From the NCBI RefSeq assembly GCF_002114285.1, contig NZ_NEDJ01000015.1, positions 1 to 56,496 of the forward strand: a DNA stretch of 56,496 nt. The letters run 5' to 3'. The stretch is from Halorubrum ezzemoulense DSM 17463. Lineage in GTDB: Archaea; Halobacteriota; Halobacteria; Halobacteriales; Haloferacaceae. The translations under genes and the position numbers were made by a program. The first letter of the stretch is position 1. Each line of letters begins with the position of its first letter. The notes below the pieces were generated by a model. It was not told where the DNA came from. It searched no databases and was given only the letters and a program-made list of their open reading frames with translations. Below are positions 1 to 6,818 of the stretch, piece after piece.

Positions 1-327
1 CTTGGGCCAGTTATCGAGGAAGCAGACGACCTCTCCCAGCCGCTGGGAGAGGTCTGGACCGATGGACTGCCAGCTTACCGAGGCATGGAGCACGATCACC
101 AATACGTTGTCCACGACGAGAGGTACGTCTCCGACAAAGGCGTCCACACGAACCAGGTAGAGTGTCTCTGGTCACTGCTCCAACCGTGGTTGGCGAAGTT
201 CCGCGGCCTGTCCAAGCAGGGCTTGGAACAGGCCGCTCGGACCTACGGCTTCCTCCGGTCACTGAACCTTACTGGGGCACCGATCCACAGTCTCGTGGAC
301 TGTATCGCTGTCAATGTATTCCGCTAG
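1..327 (+). CDS. IS1595-family transposase, C-terminal fragment (5' end outside window)
   Basis: The frame is open from the first base to the stop at 327 and encodes the last 108 residues of a DDE transposase of the ISXO2-like type. Visible signatures are the TDGLPAYRG segment, which carries the second catalytic Asp, and the HTNQVECLWSLLQPW segment, which carries the third acidic catalytic position followed by the family's tryptophan-rich helix. The N-terminal half, with the first catalytic Asp, is missing only because the window starts here. The same protein is encoded at 55953-56496 on the other strand, so this copy is probably intact in the genome. Confidence 0.85.
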   Translation, partial: LGPVIEEADDLSQPLGEVWTDGLPAYRGMEHDHQYVVHDERYVSDKGVHTNQVECLWSLLQPWLAKFRGLSKQGLEQAARTYGFLRSLNLTGAPIHSLVDCIAVNVFR

Positions 328-350
328 TTCCGCCAGTCTACCGAAGAGCG
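1..350 (+). mobile_element. IS1595-family (ISH4-like) insertion sequence, 3' part
   Basis: This is the right-hand part of an insertion sequence whose other end lies outside the window. The first 350 bases match the reverse complement of 55930-56279 with no difference that I can find by eye. The shared block stops at about 350, just past the terminal sequence CCGAAGAGCG, which I take as the IS end; beyond it the two flanks are unrelated. The element has landed inside the 3' end of the btuF gene, which reads into it from the other strand. The outer IS end and any target duplication cannot be seen. Confidence 0.85.
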
Positions 351-1558
351 TCCGCGCCTGTGTCGCCGTCGCTGCCGCCCGCGTCCGTCTCGTTTCCGTC
401 CATGCCGTCGGTCGAGGAGTCGCCGCCGTCCGACGTATCATCGCTCCCGGACGAGTCGCCGTCGGAGGAGCCGTCGTCCGACGACTCGCCGCTCTCGGTG
501 CCGTCCGTCGACTCGCTGCCCTCCTCCTGTAGCTCGACCACCGCGTTCGACAGCGTCGTCGTCGACCGGATCACGCTGCGCGGCGCGGGCTGGTTGAGGT
601 GGTCCACGTTCATCACGACGTAGTTCTCCTCGACGCCAGCGGTCGTGCTGGCGTACGGCTCCTCCGCCAAGATCGCGGCCTCGGGGTCGGTGACCAGGAT
701 TAGCTCGGGGTCCGTCTGGAGGATCACCTCGTCGGAGAGCTGCGGGTACGCCTCGTACTCCGCGGCGACGTTGTCGGCGCCCCCGACGTTCATGATCGCG
801 TCGATGAAGGTGTTGTTCGCGGCGACGTAGCCGCCACCGAGCGGGTAGAGCGCGGCCGGGCGGTCGACGCCGGCGGTCCGGTTCTCCGCGGCGTCGACCG
901 CGTCGTACATCTCCTCGTTCGTCTCGCTCGCGGCGTCGCACGCGCCGACGAGCCGACCGATCGTCTCCGTCTTCTCGGCGATGTCGTCGATCGAGGTCGC
1001 GGCCGGGAAGTGGTACACTTTGAGCCCCTGCTCGCGGAGCGGCCCCACGTCGGCGGCCGAGGAGTTCGGCGCCAGCACGAGGTCGGGCTCGGTGTCGACG
1101 ACGCGCTCGACGCTCGCGCCGAACTCGGCCGAGACGTTCGCACGCTCCTTGGCGCCGTCGAGGTAGAGCGCGAACCGGCTCACGCCGACGACGCGGTCCT
1201 GTTCGCCGAGCTCCCACAGCGTCTGCGCGGCCGACGGGTTGAGCGTCGTGATCCGCTCGGGACGCTCCTCCAGCGTTATCGTGGTCCCGGTCGCGTCGGT
1301 CGCATTGAGCGGGAAGCCGCAGGCGCCGTCGGTCTGTGCGGGGGCGGCCCCCGCCCCGGCCGCGGACCCGACCGCCGGCTGTGTGCCCGCAGCCGATTGC
1401 GCGCCCGCAGCCGGTTGCGCGCCCCCGGTCAACTGCGCGCTCGCGCTCGGTCTGTCCGTCGCTATTGTCGGCTGTGCGCCCGCGGCGGTCCCGGCGACGC
1501 CGCCGATCAGGGCGGTCGCCACCAACGCGGCCATCGCAATTGCGAAGCTATTTCGCAT
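338..1558 (-). CDS. btuF: Cobalamin-type ABC transporter substrate-binding protein BtuF, 3' end truncated by IS
   Basis: This 406-residue secreted binding protein belongs to the BtuF/TroA-like (cobalamin or iron-siderophore) family. Residues 1-28 form a signal peptide. An Ala/Gln/Gly-rich linker follows to about residue 80, then the two-lobed binding domain to about 340 (starts near ITLEERPERITTL; includes the DTEPDLVLAP and TDPELILVTDPEA segments). The tail from about 345 is a Ser/Asp/Gly linker of the kind that precedes a PGF-CTERM membrane anchor in haloarchaeal homologues. No anchor follows: the reading frame enters the IS at about 350, and the last three or four residues before the stop are IS-encoded. 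It is divergent from btuC, with a 62-base shared promoter region. The fold family is clear; cobalamin as the substrate is inferred from gene order. Confidence 0.85.
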   Translation of the reverse strand: MRNSFAIAMAALVATALIGGVAGTAAGAQPTIATDRPSASAQLTGGAQPAAGAQSAAGTQPAVGSAAGAGAAPAQTDGACGFPLNATDATGTTITLEERPERITTLNPSAAQTLWELGEQDRVVGVSRFALYLDGAKERANVSAEFGASVERVVDTEPDLVLAPNSSAADVGPLREQGLKVYHFPAATSIDDIAEKTETIGRLVGACDAASETNEEMYDAVDAAENRTAGVDRPAALYPLGGGYVAANNTFIDAIMNVGGADNVAAEYEAYPQLSDEVILQTDPELILVTDPEAAILAEEPYASTTAGVEENYVVMNVDHLNQPAPRSVIRSTTTLSNAVVELQEEGSESTDGTESGESSDDGSSDGDSSGSDDTSDGGDSSTDGMDGNETDAGGSDGDTGADALR

Positions 1559-1620
1559 CGAATTGAGGACCGGACACGTCCAATAAGTATTTATCTACTA
1601 CAAGTTGTGTTGGAGAACGC
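1559..1620. promoter_or_regulatory. Divergent btuF/btuC promoter region
   Basis: These 62 bases separate the two start codons. An AT-rich core (AATAAGTATTTATCTAC, about 1582-1597) lies 20-40 bases from both starts and can serve as TATA element in either direction. Transcripts would have little or no leader, as is usual in haloarchaea. I see no recognisable riboswitch and no long palindrome. Confidence 0.5.
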
Positions 1621-2787
1621 ATGCGACCCTGGGCCCGCTCGGCGGCGTGGTCGGCGGCGATAGCCGCGCTGCTGGCAGTCGTCGTCGTCGTCAGCGCCGC
1701 GATCGGTCCCGTCCGTATCCCGCCTGAGACGGTGGTGAAGTCGGTGTTGAACGCGCTCGCGGTGCCCTCCGGAATCGAAGCGAGCGCGAGCGGTGTCGGC
1801 CCGTTGCCGGTCCCCGGCGTCGGTCCCCTCACGCTCCCCGGCGTCGACCTCGCGTTCGCGTCGCCGTTCGCGTTCCCCGTCGACTCCGTCCACCAGCGGA
1901 TCGTCGTGGGCGTGCGGCTCCCGCGGATCCTGCTCGCCGCGCTCGTCGGCTTCGCGCTCGCGGCCGCCGGCACGGTGATGCAGGGGTTCTTCCGAAACCC
2001 GATGGCCGACCCGTCGATCATCGGCGTCTCGTCGGGCGCGGCGGTCGGCGCGGTGGCGTTCATCGTCTTCCCCGCCGCGCTCTCCGCGACCGTCGCGCTC
2101 CCGCTCGTCGGACCCGTCGAGGTCGCGCTCTCGCGGGGCGCGGGGACGAGCCTCTTCGCGTTCGTCGGCGCGCTGGTCGCCGCCTTCGGCGTGTACGCCA
2201 TCGCGACCCGGAACGGCCGGACTCCCGTCGCTACCCTCCTGCTCGCCGGCGTCGCGGTCCAGACGTTCCTCGGCGCGGTCGTCTCCTACCTCCAGCTCCA
2301 AGCGGGGGAGTCGCTCCGGCAGATCGTCGCGTGGCTGATGGGCCACCTCTCGGGCGCGGCGTGGAGCGAGGTGGCCGTCACCGCCGCCGTCGTGCCGCCG
2401 CTGTTCCTCCTGCTGCTCGCGTACGCCCGCGACCTCAACGTCCTCCTGCTCGGCGAGGAGGAGGCACGGGGGCTGGGGATCGCGGTTGAGCGCACGAAGC
2501 GGGTGTTGCTCGCTGCCTCGGCGCTCGTCACGGCCGCCGGGGTCGCGTTCGCCGGCGTGATCGGGTTCGTCGGTCTCATCGTCCCCCACATGCTCCGGCT
2601 CGTCGTCGGGCCCGACCACCGGACGCTGCTCCCGACCGCGGCACTCGCGGGCGGCACGTTCCTCGTCGCGGCCGACACCGTCGCGCGCTCCGCGGCCGCG
2701 GAGTACCCGGTCGGGATCATCACCGCCGCGGTCGGCGCGCCATTCTTCGTCTACCTGCTCGTGACCCGGGAGGTGACGGAGCTGTGA
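1621..2787 (+). CDS. btuC: Cobalamin/iron-siderophore ABC transporter permease BtuC (FecCD family)
   Basis: This 388-residue polytopic permease forms the membrane channel of the importer with BtuD. It has an N-terminal helix, a long external loop (about residues 35-85) and then the FecCD core. Conserved stretches are the VGVRLPRILLAALVGFALA segment, the MQGFFRNPMADPSIIGVSSG motif, and the late GFVGLIVPHMLRLVVGPDHR segment that couples to the ATPase. The start is the ATG 62 bases from btuF, followed at once by a positively charged N-terminus. Its stop overlaps the btuD start (GTGA), so the two are probably translated together. The exact ligand among corrinoids, haem or siderophores cannot be read from the sequence. 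Confidence 0.88.
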   Translation: MRPWARSAAWSAAIAALLAVVVVVSAAIGPVRIPPETVVKSVLNALAVPSGIEASASGVGPLPVPGVGPLTLPGVDLAFASPFAFPVDSVHQRIVVGVRLPRILLAALVGFALAAAGTVMQGFFRNPMADPSIIGVSSGAAVGAVAFIVFPAALSATVALPLVGPVEVALSRGAGTSLFAFVGALVAAFGVYAIATRNGRTPVATLLLAGVAVQTFLGAVVSYLQLQAGESLRQIVAWLMGHLSGAAWSEVAVTAAVVPPLFLLLLAYARDLNVLLLGEEEARGLGIAVERTKRVLLAASALVTAAGVAFAGVIGFVGLIVPHMLRLVVGPDHRTLLPTAALAGGTFLVAADTVARSAAAEYPVGIITAAVGAPFFVYLLVTREVTEL

Positions 2788-4082
2788 GTGCGGATCCCAC
2801 CGTCGACGCCGAGACGACGGGCGCGGCCGACGCGGCGGAGTCGGCCGCGGGCGGCGCCGACGGTTCCGAGGCCCTCCCCGACACGGCGCTCTCGTTCGGC
2901 GACGCGCCGCTGCTGTCGGCCGCGGACGTGGCCGTCTCGTTCGGCGACCTCGACGTCGTCTCCGGCGTCGACCTCCGGGTCGAGCCCGGCTCGCTCGTCG
3001 GCCTCGTCGGGCCCAACGGCGCCGGGAAGACCACCGTGCTGCGCGCGGTGACCGGCGCGGTCGAGCCGGACGCCGGGACCGTGCGCCTCGGCGGCGACCC
3101 GGCGTCGTCGCTGTCGGCCCGTGAGGTCGGTCGGCGCGTCGCGAGCGTCCCGCAGACGACGAACCTCTCGTTCGACTTCCGGGTGCGCCACGTCGTCGAG
3201 ATGGGTCGGACGCCCCACCTCGGGCGCTTCGACGCGCACGGGACCGAGGACGACGCCGCGGTCGACGCCGCGATGGCGGCCGCCGACGTCGAGCGCTTCG
3301 CCGACCGGTCGATCACCGAGGTCTCGGGCGGCGAGCGCCAGCGCGTGCTGCTCGCGCGGGCGCTGGCGCAGGCGGCGCCGCTCCTCCTCCTCGACGAGCC
3401 GACCGCCAGCCTCGACGTACACCACGCAGTCGAGACGCTCGAACTGGTCCGCGAGTTCGTCGACGGCGGCGACCGGGGAGCGATCGCCGCGATCCACGAC
3501 CTCGACGCCGCGGCCCGCTACTGCGACGAGGTGGTCGTCATCGCGAACGGCGGGGTTCAGGCCGCCGGGCCGCCGGAGTCGGTGCTATCGGCGTCCGCCG
3601 TCGGCGCGGCCTTCGACGCCGAGGCGTTCGTCGGTCGCAACCCGGCCACCGGGACGCCCGCGGTCACTGCGTTCCCGGAGAGCGACGCCGACCCGCGCAG
3701 CGTCCACGTGATCGGCTCGGGGCGGTCGGGCGCGCGCGTCGTCGCCCGGCTGGCCGCCGCGGGCCACGAGCCCTCCGTCGGCGTAGTCCCCGAGGGAGAC
3801 GCGGCCGCCGGCGCCGCCGCGGACGCGGGCGCGACAGCGGTGACGGCGCCCCCATTCGAGGACCCCTCCCCGGAGGCGCTCGCTGCGGCGCGCGACCTCG
3901 CGGCCGACGCCGACGCGACGCTCGTGGTCGCGGCGGACGGCGGCGTCGCCCCGACCGCGAACGGCCCGAACGCCGAGGTCGCGGCGGCCGCGGACCGCGT
4001 CGTCCCCGTCGCCGACGACGTCGACGACGCGGAGCTGCTCGACGCCGTCGCGGCCGCGAGCGGTGCCGAGCCGGCGGAGTGA
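2784..4082 (+). CDS. btuD: Cobalamin/iron-siderophore ABC transporter ATP-binding protein BtuD with C-terminal extension
   Basis: This 432-residue ATPase starts at a GTG that overlaps the btuC stop. An acidic N-terminal tail of about 45 residues precedes the ATPase domain (about 47-290): Walker A GPNGAGKTT, signature VSGGERQRVLLARAL, Walker B LLLLDEPTASLD, and the switch His in AAIHDLDAAA. The last 140 residues or so are not part of a normal BtuD/HmuV ATPase. They begin with VHVIGSGRSGARVVARLAAA, a glycine-rich beta-alpha turn like a Rossmann nucleotide-binding start, and continue as an Ala/Asp-rich alpha/beta segment. The ATPase call is firm. The extension may be a sensor or regulatory domain. 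Confidence 0.87.
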   Translation: MSADPTVDAETTGAADAAESAAGGADGSEALPDTALSFGDAPLLSAADVAVSFGDLDVVSGVDLRVEPGSLVGLVGPNGAGKTTVLRAVTGAVEPDAGTVRLGGDPASSLSAREVGRRVASVPQTTNLSFDFRVRHVVEMGRTPHLGRFDAHGTEDDAAVDAAMAAADVERFADRSITEVSGGERQRVLLARALAQAAPLLLLDEPTASLDVHHAVETLELVREFVDGGDRGAIAAIHDLDAAARYCDEVVVIANGGVQAAGPPESVLSASAVGAAFDAEAFVGRNPATGTPAVTAFPESDADPRSVHVIGSGRSGARVVARLAAAGHEPSVGVVPEGDAAAGAAADAGATAVTAPPFEDPSPEALAAARDLAADADATLVVAADGGVAPTANGPNAEVAAAADRVVPVADDVDDAELLDAVAAASGAEPAE

Positions 4083-4157
4083 CTCCGACCGCTCGGGTCC
4101 CCGCCGTCCGGCCCGCGAAGCGTCACCGTTTATTCGCTCGACCGCGTCCCTCCGACG

Positions 4158-5153
4158 ATGAGCGTCCCCTGCGTCGCCGTCGCCCGCGAGCGCGGCGAGA
4201 CCGTCCGGAGCCGGCTCGCCGACGCCGACGCCCTCGACGGCGACCACCAGATCGCCGTCGACGGCGAGACGATCTACATCCCCGTCGCGGACCGCGAACT
4301 AGTGCCCGCTGCGTTCGCCGACCGGATCGTCGAGCGCGACGCCGAGCGACGGGACCGCCCCACGACGCCCGCCGACATCCTGGGATACGAGCCCTCTATC
4401 GAGCGGCTCGGTGACATCGTCATCGTCGACGAGGACGACGACGAGCGCGCCCGCGAGATCGCCGACGCCGTCGCGGCCTCCGACGTGCCCTGCGAGACGG
4501 TCCTCAACCGCGCGTCGCCGATCGAGGGCGAGTTGCGGGTCCGCTCTTGGGACGTGCTGGTCGGCGACGACACGGAGACGGTCCACCGCGAGTACGGCCA
4601 CGAGTTCGCGCTCGACGTCGCCGCGGTGTACTTCTCCCCGCGGCTCGCGACCGAGCGTCACCGCGTGGCCGAGCAGGTCGACCCCGGAGAGTCGGCGATC
4701 GACATGTTCGCCGGCGTGGGCCCGTACGCGGTACCCATGGCGTCCCGCGGCGCCGACGTGGTCGCCTGCGATCTCAACGAGCGCGCGGTCGAGTACCTCC
4801 GCGAGAACGCCGCGCGCAACGGGGTCACCGACCGGGTGACCGCGATCAGCGGCGACGTGCGCGACCTCGCCGACTCCCACGCGGACACCGCCGAACGCCT
4901 CGTGATGAACCTCCCCCACTCCGCGGACGAGTTCTTGGACACCGCCGTCGCGCTCGCCGGCGACGACTGCGTGATCCACTACTACGACATCCAACACGAG
5001 GACGACCCCTTCGGCCCGGGGCGGCGCGCGATCGAGGCGGCCGCGGGCGACGACTACGCGGTCACCGTCGAGACCGAGCGGGTCGTCCGGTCGTACGCCC
5101 CCCACGAGCACAACGTCTGTCTCGACGCTCGCCTGACGCGCGACGCCGACTGA
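4158..5153 (+). CDS. trm5: tRNA (guanine37-N1)-methyltransferase, Trm5 family
   Basis: This 331-residue SAM-dependent methyltransferase should place the N1-methyl on G37 next to the anticodon, which protects against +1 frameshifting. The N-terminal 160 residues form the D1/D2 tRNA-recognition part. The catalytic Rossmann domain starts with motif I DMFAGVGPYAVP (about 182-193), followed by the acidic ribose-binding strand VVACDLNERAVEYL and the NLPHSA motif (about 251), which is diagnostic of the Trm5/TYW2 group. TYW2 is the main alternative; NLPHSA and the overall length favour Trm5. The start ATG lies about 25 bases from an AT-rich TATA-like stretch near 4128. Confidence 0.85.
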   Translation: MSVPCVAVARERGETVRSRLADADALDGDHQIAVDGETIYIPVADRELVPAAFADRIVERDAERRDRPTTPADILGYEPSIERLGDIVIVDEDDDERAREIADAVAASDVPCETVLNRASPIEGELRVRSWDVLVGDDTETVHREYGHEFALDVAAVYFSPRLATERHRVAEQVDPGESAIDMFAGVGPYAVPMASRGADVVACDLNERAVEYLRENAARNGVTDRVTAISGDVRDLADSHADTAERLVMNLPHSADEFLDTAVALAGDDCVIHYYDIQHEDDPFGPGRRAIEAAAGDDYAVTVETERVVRSYAPHEHNVCLDARLTRDAD

Positions 5154-5199
5154 TCCGGCCGCTCCGCGCGCCCGACGAACCGAGGCAGACACGTCAGGG

Positions 5200-5210
5200 A
5201 ATATACTTAT
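5200..5210 (+). promoter_or_regulatory. TATA box for the small gene pair at 5238
   Basis: AATATACTTAT lies about 30 bases ahead of the ATG at 5238, in an otherwise GC-rich stretch. This is the expected position and composition for an archaeal TATA element giving a transcript with a very short leader. Confidence 0.55.
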
Positions 5211-5237
5211 GAGTGTGACTATCTAACATGTATTCGT

Positions 5238-5459
5238 ATGAGCGACGCCGCAGACCCCGAAGAGCGAATCGACGAGACGACCACGTGGCCGGAGCTGGCG
5301 ATGGGGCTCTACGACCGCTTGACCGGTCGGAACGCCGAGATACACTACCAGTTCGAGGACATGACCGTCGAGGTGCCGAGCGGGACGGGAGACGACGTCG
5401 AACACGCCGAGTGGCGCGTCGACGGCGGCGTCCGCGTCACGACCCGTGAGCGGGACTGA
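5238..5459 (+). CDS. Small conserved-looking protein of unknown function
   Basis: This 73-residue acidic protein has no signal peptide or membrane segment. Its composition (alternating hydrophobic strands in YQFEDMTVEVP and EWRVDGGVRV, two tryptophans) suggests a small beta fold. It is real by context: it has its own TATA box, and its 3' end overlaps the start of the next gene by 14 bases, a sign of translational coupling. I do not recognise the family. Confidence 0.6.
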   Translation: MSDAADPEERIDETTTWPELAMGLYDRLTGRNAEIHYQFEDMTVEVPSGTGDDVEHAEWRVDGGVRVTTRERD

Positions 5460-5835
5460 GTCTCACGCCGCCCTCGCAGTCGAGACCGACGACCTGACGC
5501 TCTCCGTCGACGGGGTCGATGTGTCGGTCCACGCTACCGAGCGGCGCCTGTTCCTCGAAGTAGAGAGCGTCGGTGACGCCCTCCGCGTCGCCCGCCGCCT
5601 CCCGGGCGACGCTGTCTCGGACCTCGCGGTCAGGGAACTGCGACTGGGGGACCTCACCGCCGAGGTCAGGGTCCGCGGACGAACGGTCGCGATCGCGGGC
5701 GCCGACGCGCGCCCCGGTCCGGTCTCACACCGCCTCGGCGTCGCGCCCGCCGAGGTGCGCCTCGCGGGGGTCGTCGGCGCCGGATACGGCGGCCTTTCCG
5801 CCGCGGTGCGCCGCGCGCGGCGGCTGTTCGCGTAG
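5446..5835 (+). CDS. Protein of unknown function, coupled to the upstream small gene
   Basis: This 129-residue soluble protein starts at a GTG inside the preceding gene. It is built of repeated short beta-strand-like segments (LAVETDDLTLSVDGVDVSVH, TAEVRVRGRTVAIAG) and ends in a basic, Gly/Ala/Arg-rich tail (AVRRARRLFA) that could form an amphipathic helix. The coupled arrangement suggests that it acts with the 73-residue protein. I recognise no family and no catalytic motif. Confidence 0.6.
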   Translation: MSGTESHAALAVETDDLTLSVDGVDVSVHATERRLFLEVESVGDALRVARRLPGDAVSDLAVRELRLGDLTAEVRVRGRTVAIAGADARPGPVSHRLGVAPAEVRLAGVVGAGYGGLSAAVRRARRLFA

Positions 5836-6406
5836 CGTCGAACGGGACGGAGAGCGGCGGCGCCGCTCGCGATCCGTCGTCGAGACAGCGAAAACGCCGC
5901 GCCGCCCCGAGGGGGGTCGGGGCGGAGCGGCCGGGGCCCGTCACATGACAAGCGGCCGCGGCGACGGTCGGCGGACCAGAGGCGATTTTGCGCTTGGCGC
6001 GTCGGTGACGCGTTTCACACGGTAGCCGCGGCGGAACGCTACTGGGGATGACGGCCGCGCCGAGTCGCGGTTGGGGAGACGACCGACGAGACCCTTGCCG
6101 CCCGGTACGGGCTCCGACCGGGCACGCACCGCCGAGGGATTCGATCCCCGCCGTCTCGGCACGCGGACGGTGTCAGCACATTCAAATTGAAGTCCGAACG
6201 AGTATTTAGTCTTTTTCCTTATACAATTGTATTGTGTTCTGGTTTCCTGTGTGTTTATAGATGTAATATGGGAACGATTGTGACGTTCGTCTTATTCGTA
6301 TCGGGCGCGCGCGTCGCTTCCAGCGCGCGGCTCGGCTCCCGCCGCGTCCCCGTTGCGTCCCCGTTTCGGAACCCTTATTTTTCCGTCCGGGAATTGTGTG
6401 ATGAGC
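5836..6406. other. 571-base intergenic region: structured GC-rich part, then AT-rich part
   Basis: I see no convincing protein gene. The GC-rich part (to about 6165) contains several inverted repeats: GCCCGGT/ACCGGGC at 6100-6123, GGGAT/ATCCC at 6136-6148, and CTCGGC at 6155-6160, which can pair with GCCGAG at either 6059-6064 or 6131-6136. From 6180 to about 6280 the sequence is strikingly AT-rich for this genome. It includes a T-rich run (6211-6219) that could terminate a plus-strand transcript and the 12-base palindrome ATACAATTGTAT (6221-6232). The last part holds the tRNA-Thr promoter. Confidence 0.5.
6374..6382 (+). promoter_or_regulatory. TATA box of tRNA-Thr
   Basis: CTTATTTTT is centred about 29 bases ahead of the mature 5' end of tRNA-Thr, the normal distance for an archaeal tRNA promoter with a few leader bases. 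Confidence 0.6.
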
Positions 6407-6479
6407 GCCGGGGTAGCTCAGCTGGCAGAGCGATTCCTTCGTAAGGAATAGGTCGAGGGTTCAAATCCCTCCTCCGGCT
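6407..6479 (+). tRNA. tRNA-Thr (anticodon CGU)
   Basis: A 73-base cloverleaf folds by eye. The acceptor stem is GCCGGGG with CUCCGGC (one G-U pair) and discriminator U. The D arm is GCUC...GAGC, the anticodon stem AUUCC/GGAAU with loop UUCGUAA (CGU at 34-36, reading ACG), and the T arm GAGGG-UUCAAAU-CCCUC. There is no intron and no encoded CCA. Confidence 0.97.
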
Positions 6480-6583
6480 CTTCTACCGAATCGTCTTCCG
6501 ACCGAGAGCCGCGGCCGTGCGCGCCGTCGTCCTCCGTGATCGGCCTCTTTCTGATCGTTCCGTCACCGCTGTGCGATATCAGA

Positions 6584-6592
6584 TTTATATTA
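6584..6592 (+). promoter_or_regulatory. TATA box of the small zinc-ribbon gene
   Basis: TTTATATTA sits about 30 bases ahead of an ATG at 6618 and about 57 bases ahead of the ATG at 6645. Promoter position alone would favour a leaderless start at 6618; protein similarity favours 6645. Confidence 0.5.
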
Positions 6593-6644
6593 TCAAAAGA
6601 ATATTAGGTGTGGGTCTATGTATCATGGAGCCGTATGCGCAGAT

Positions 6645-6776
6645 ATGCGACCAGAATACGAGCATCACGGCGAAGAAGTGTACGAGTGTTTCAAATGCGG
6701 TCGGCGAACGGACTCGCCGGGCGAGTGCGAGTGTGGCGGTGAACTGTGTCATATCGGCCGTTCCCGGGATCTGTAG
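6645..6776 (+). CDS. Small zinc-ribbon protein, rubrerythrin-like domain type
   Basis: This 43-residue protein resembles the tiny haloarchaeal proteins usually labelled rubrerythrin-like domain. The sequence YECFKCGRR (Cys15, Cys18) and GECECGGELC (Cys28, Cys30, Cys35) gives a rubredoxin/zinc-ribbon knuckle pair that should bind one Zn or Fe. I chose the ATG at 6645 because residues from there match the usual short MxxEYExxGEEVYEC opening. An in-frame ATG at 6618 would add nine residues. It has its own TATA box and stands alone between tRNA-Thr and the convergent gene at 6819. Role unknown. Confidence 0.7.
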   Translation: MRPEYEHHGEEVYECFKCGRRTDSPGECECGGELCHIGRSRDL

Positions 6777-6818
6777 CCGGATCCGTCACCGCCCGGTCTC
6801 GGCCCGTCGTCGATCCGA

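Noticed and set aside
6059-6161. tRNA-like segment with GCCGAG/CTCGGC ends and a GGATTCGATCC motif
   Set aside because: The T-loop-like motif is at the wrong distance from the acceptor arm, its stem has only a few pairs, and no anticodon arm can be drawn. Kept only as part of a structured intergenic region.
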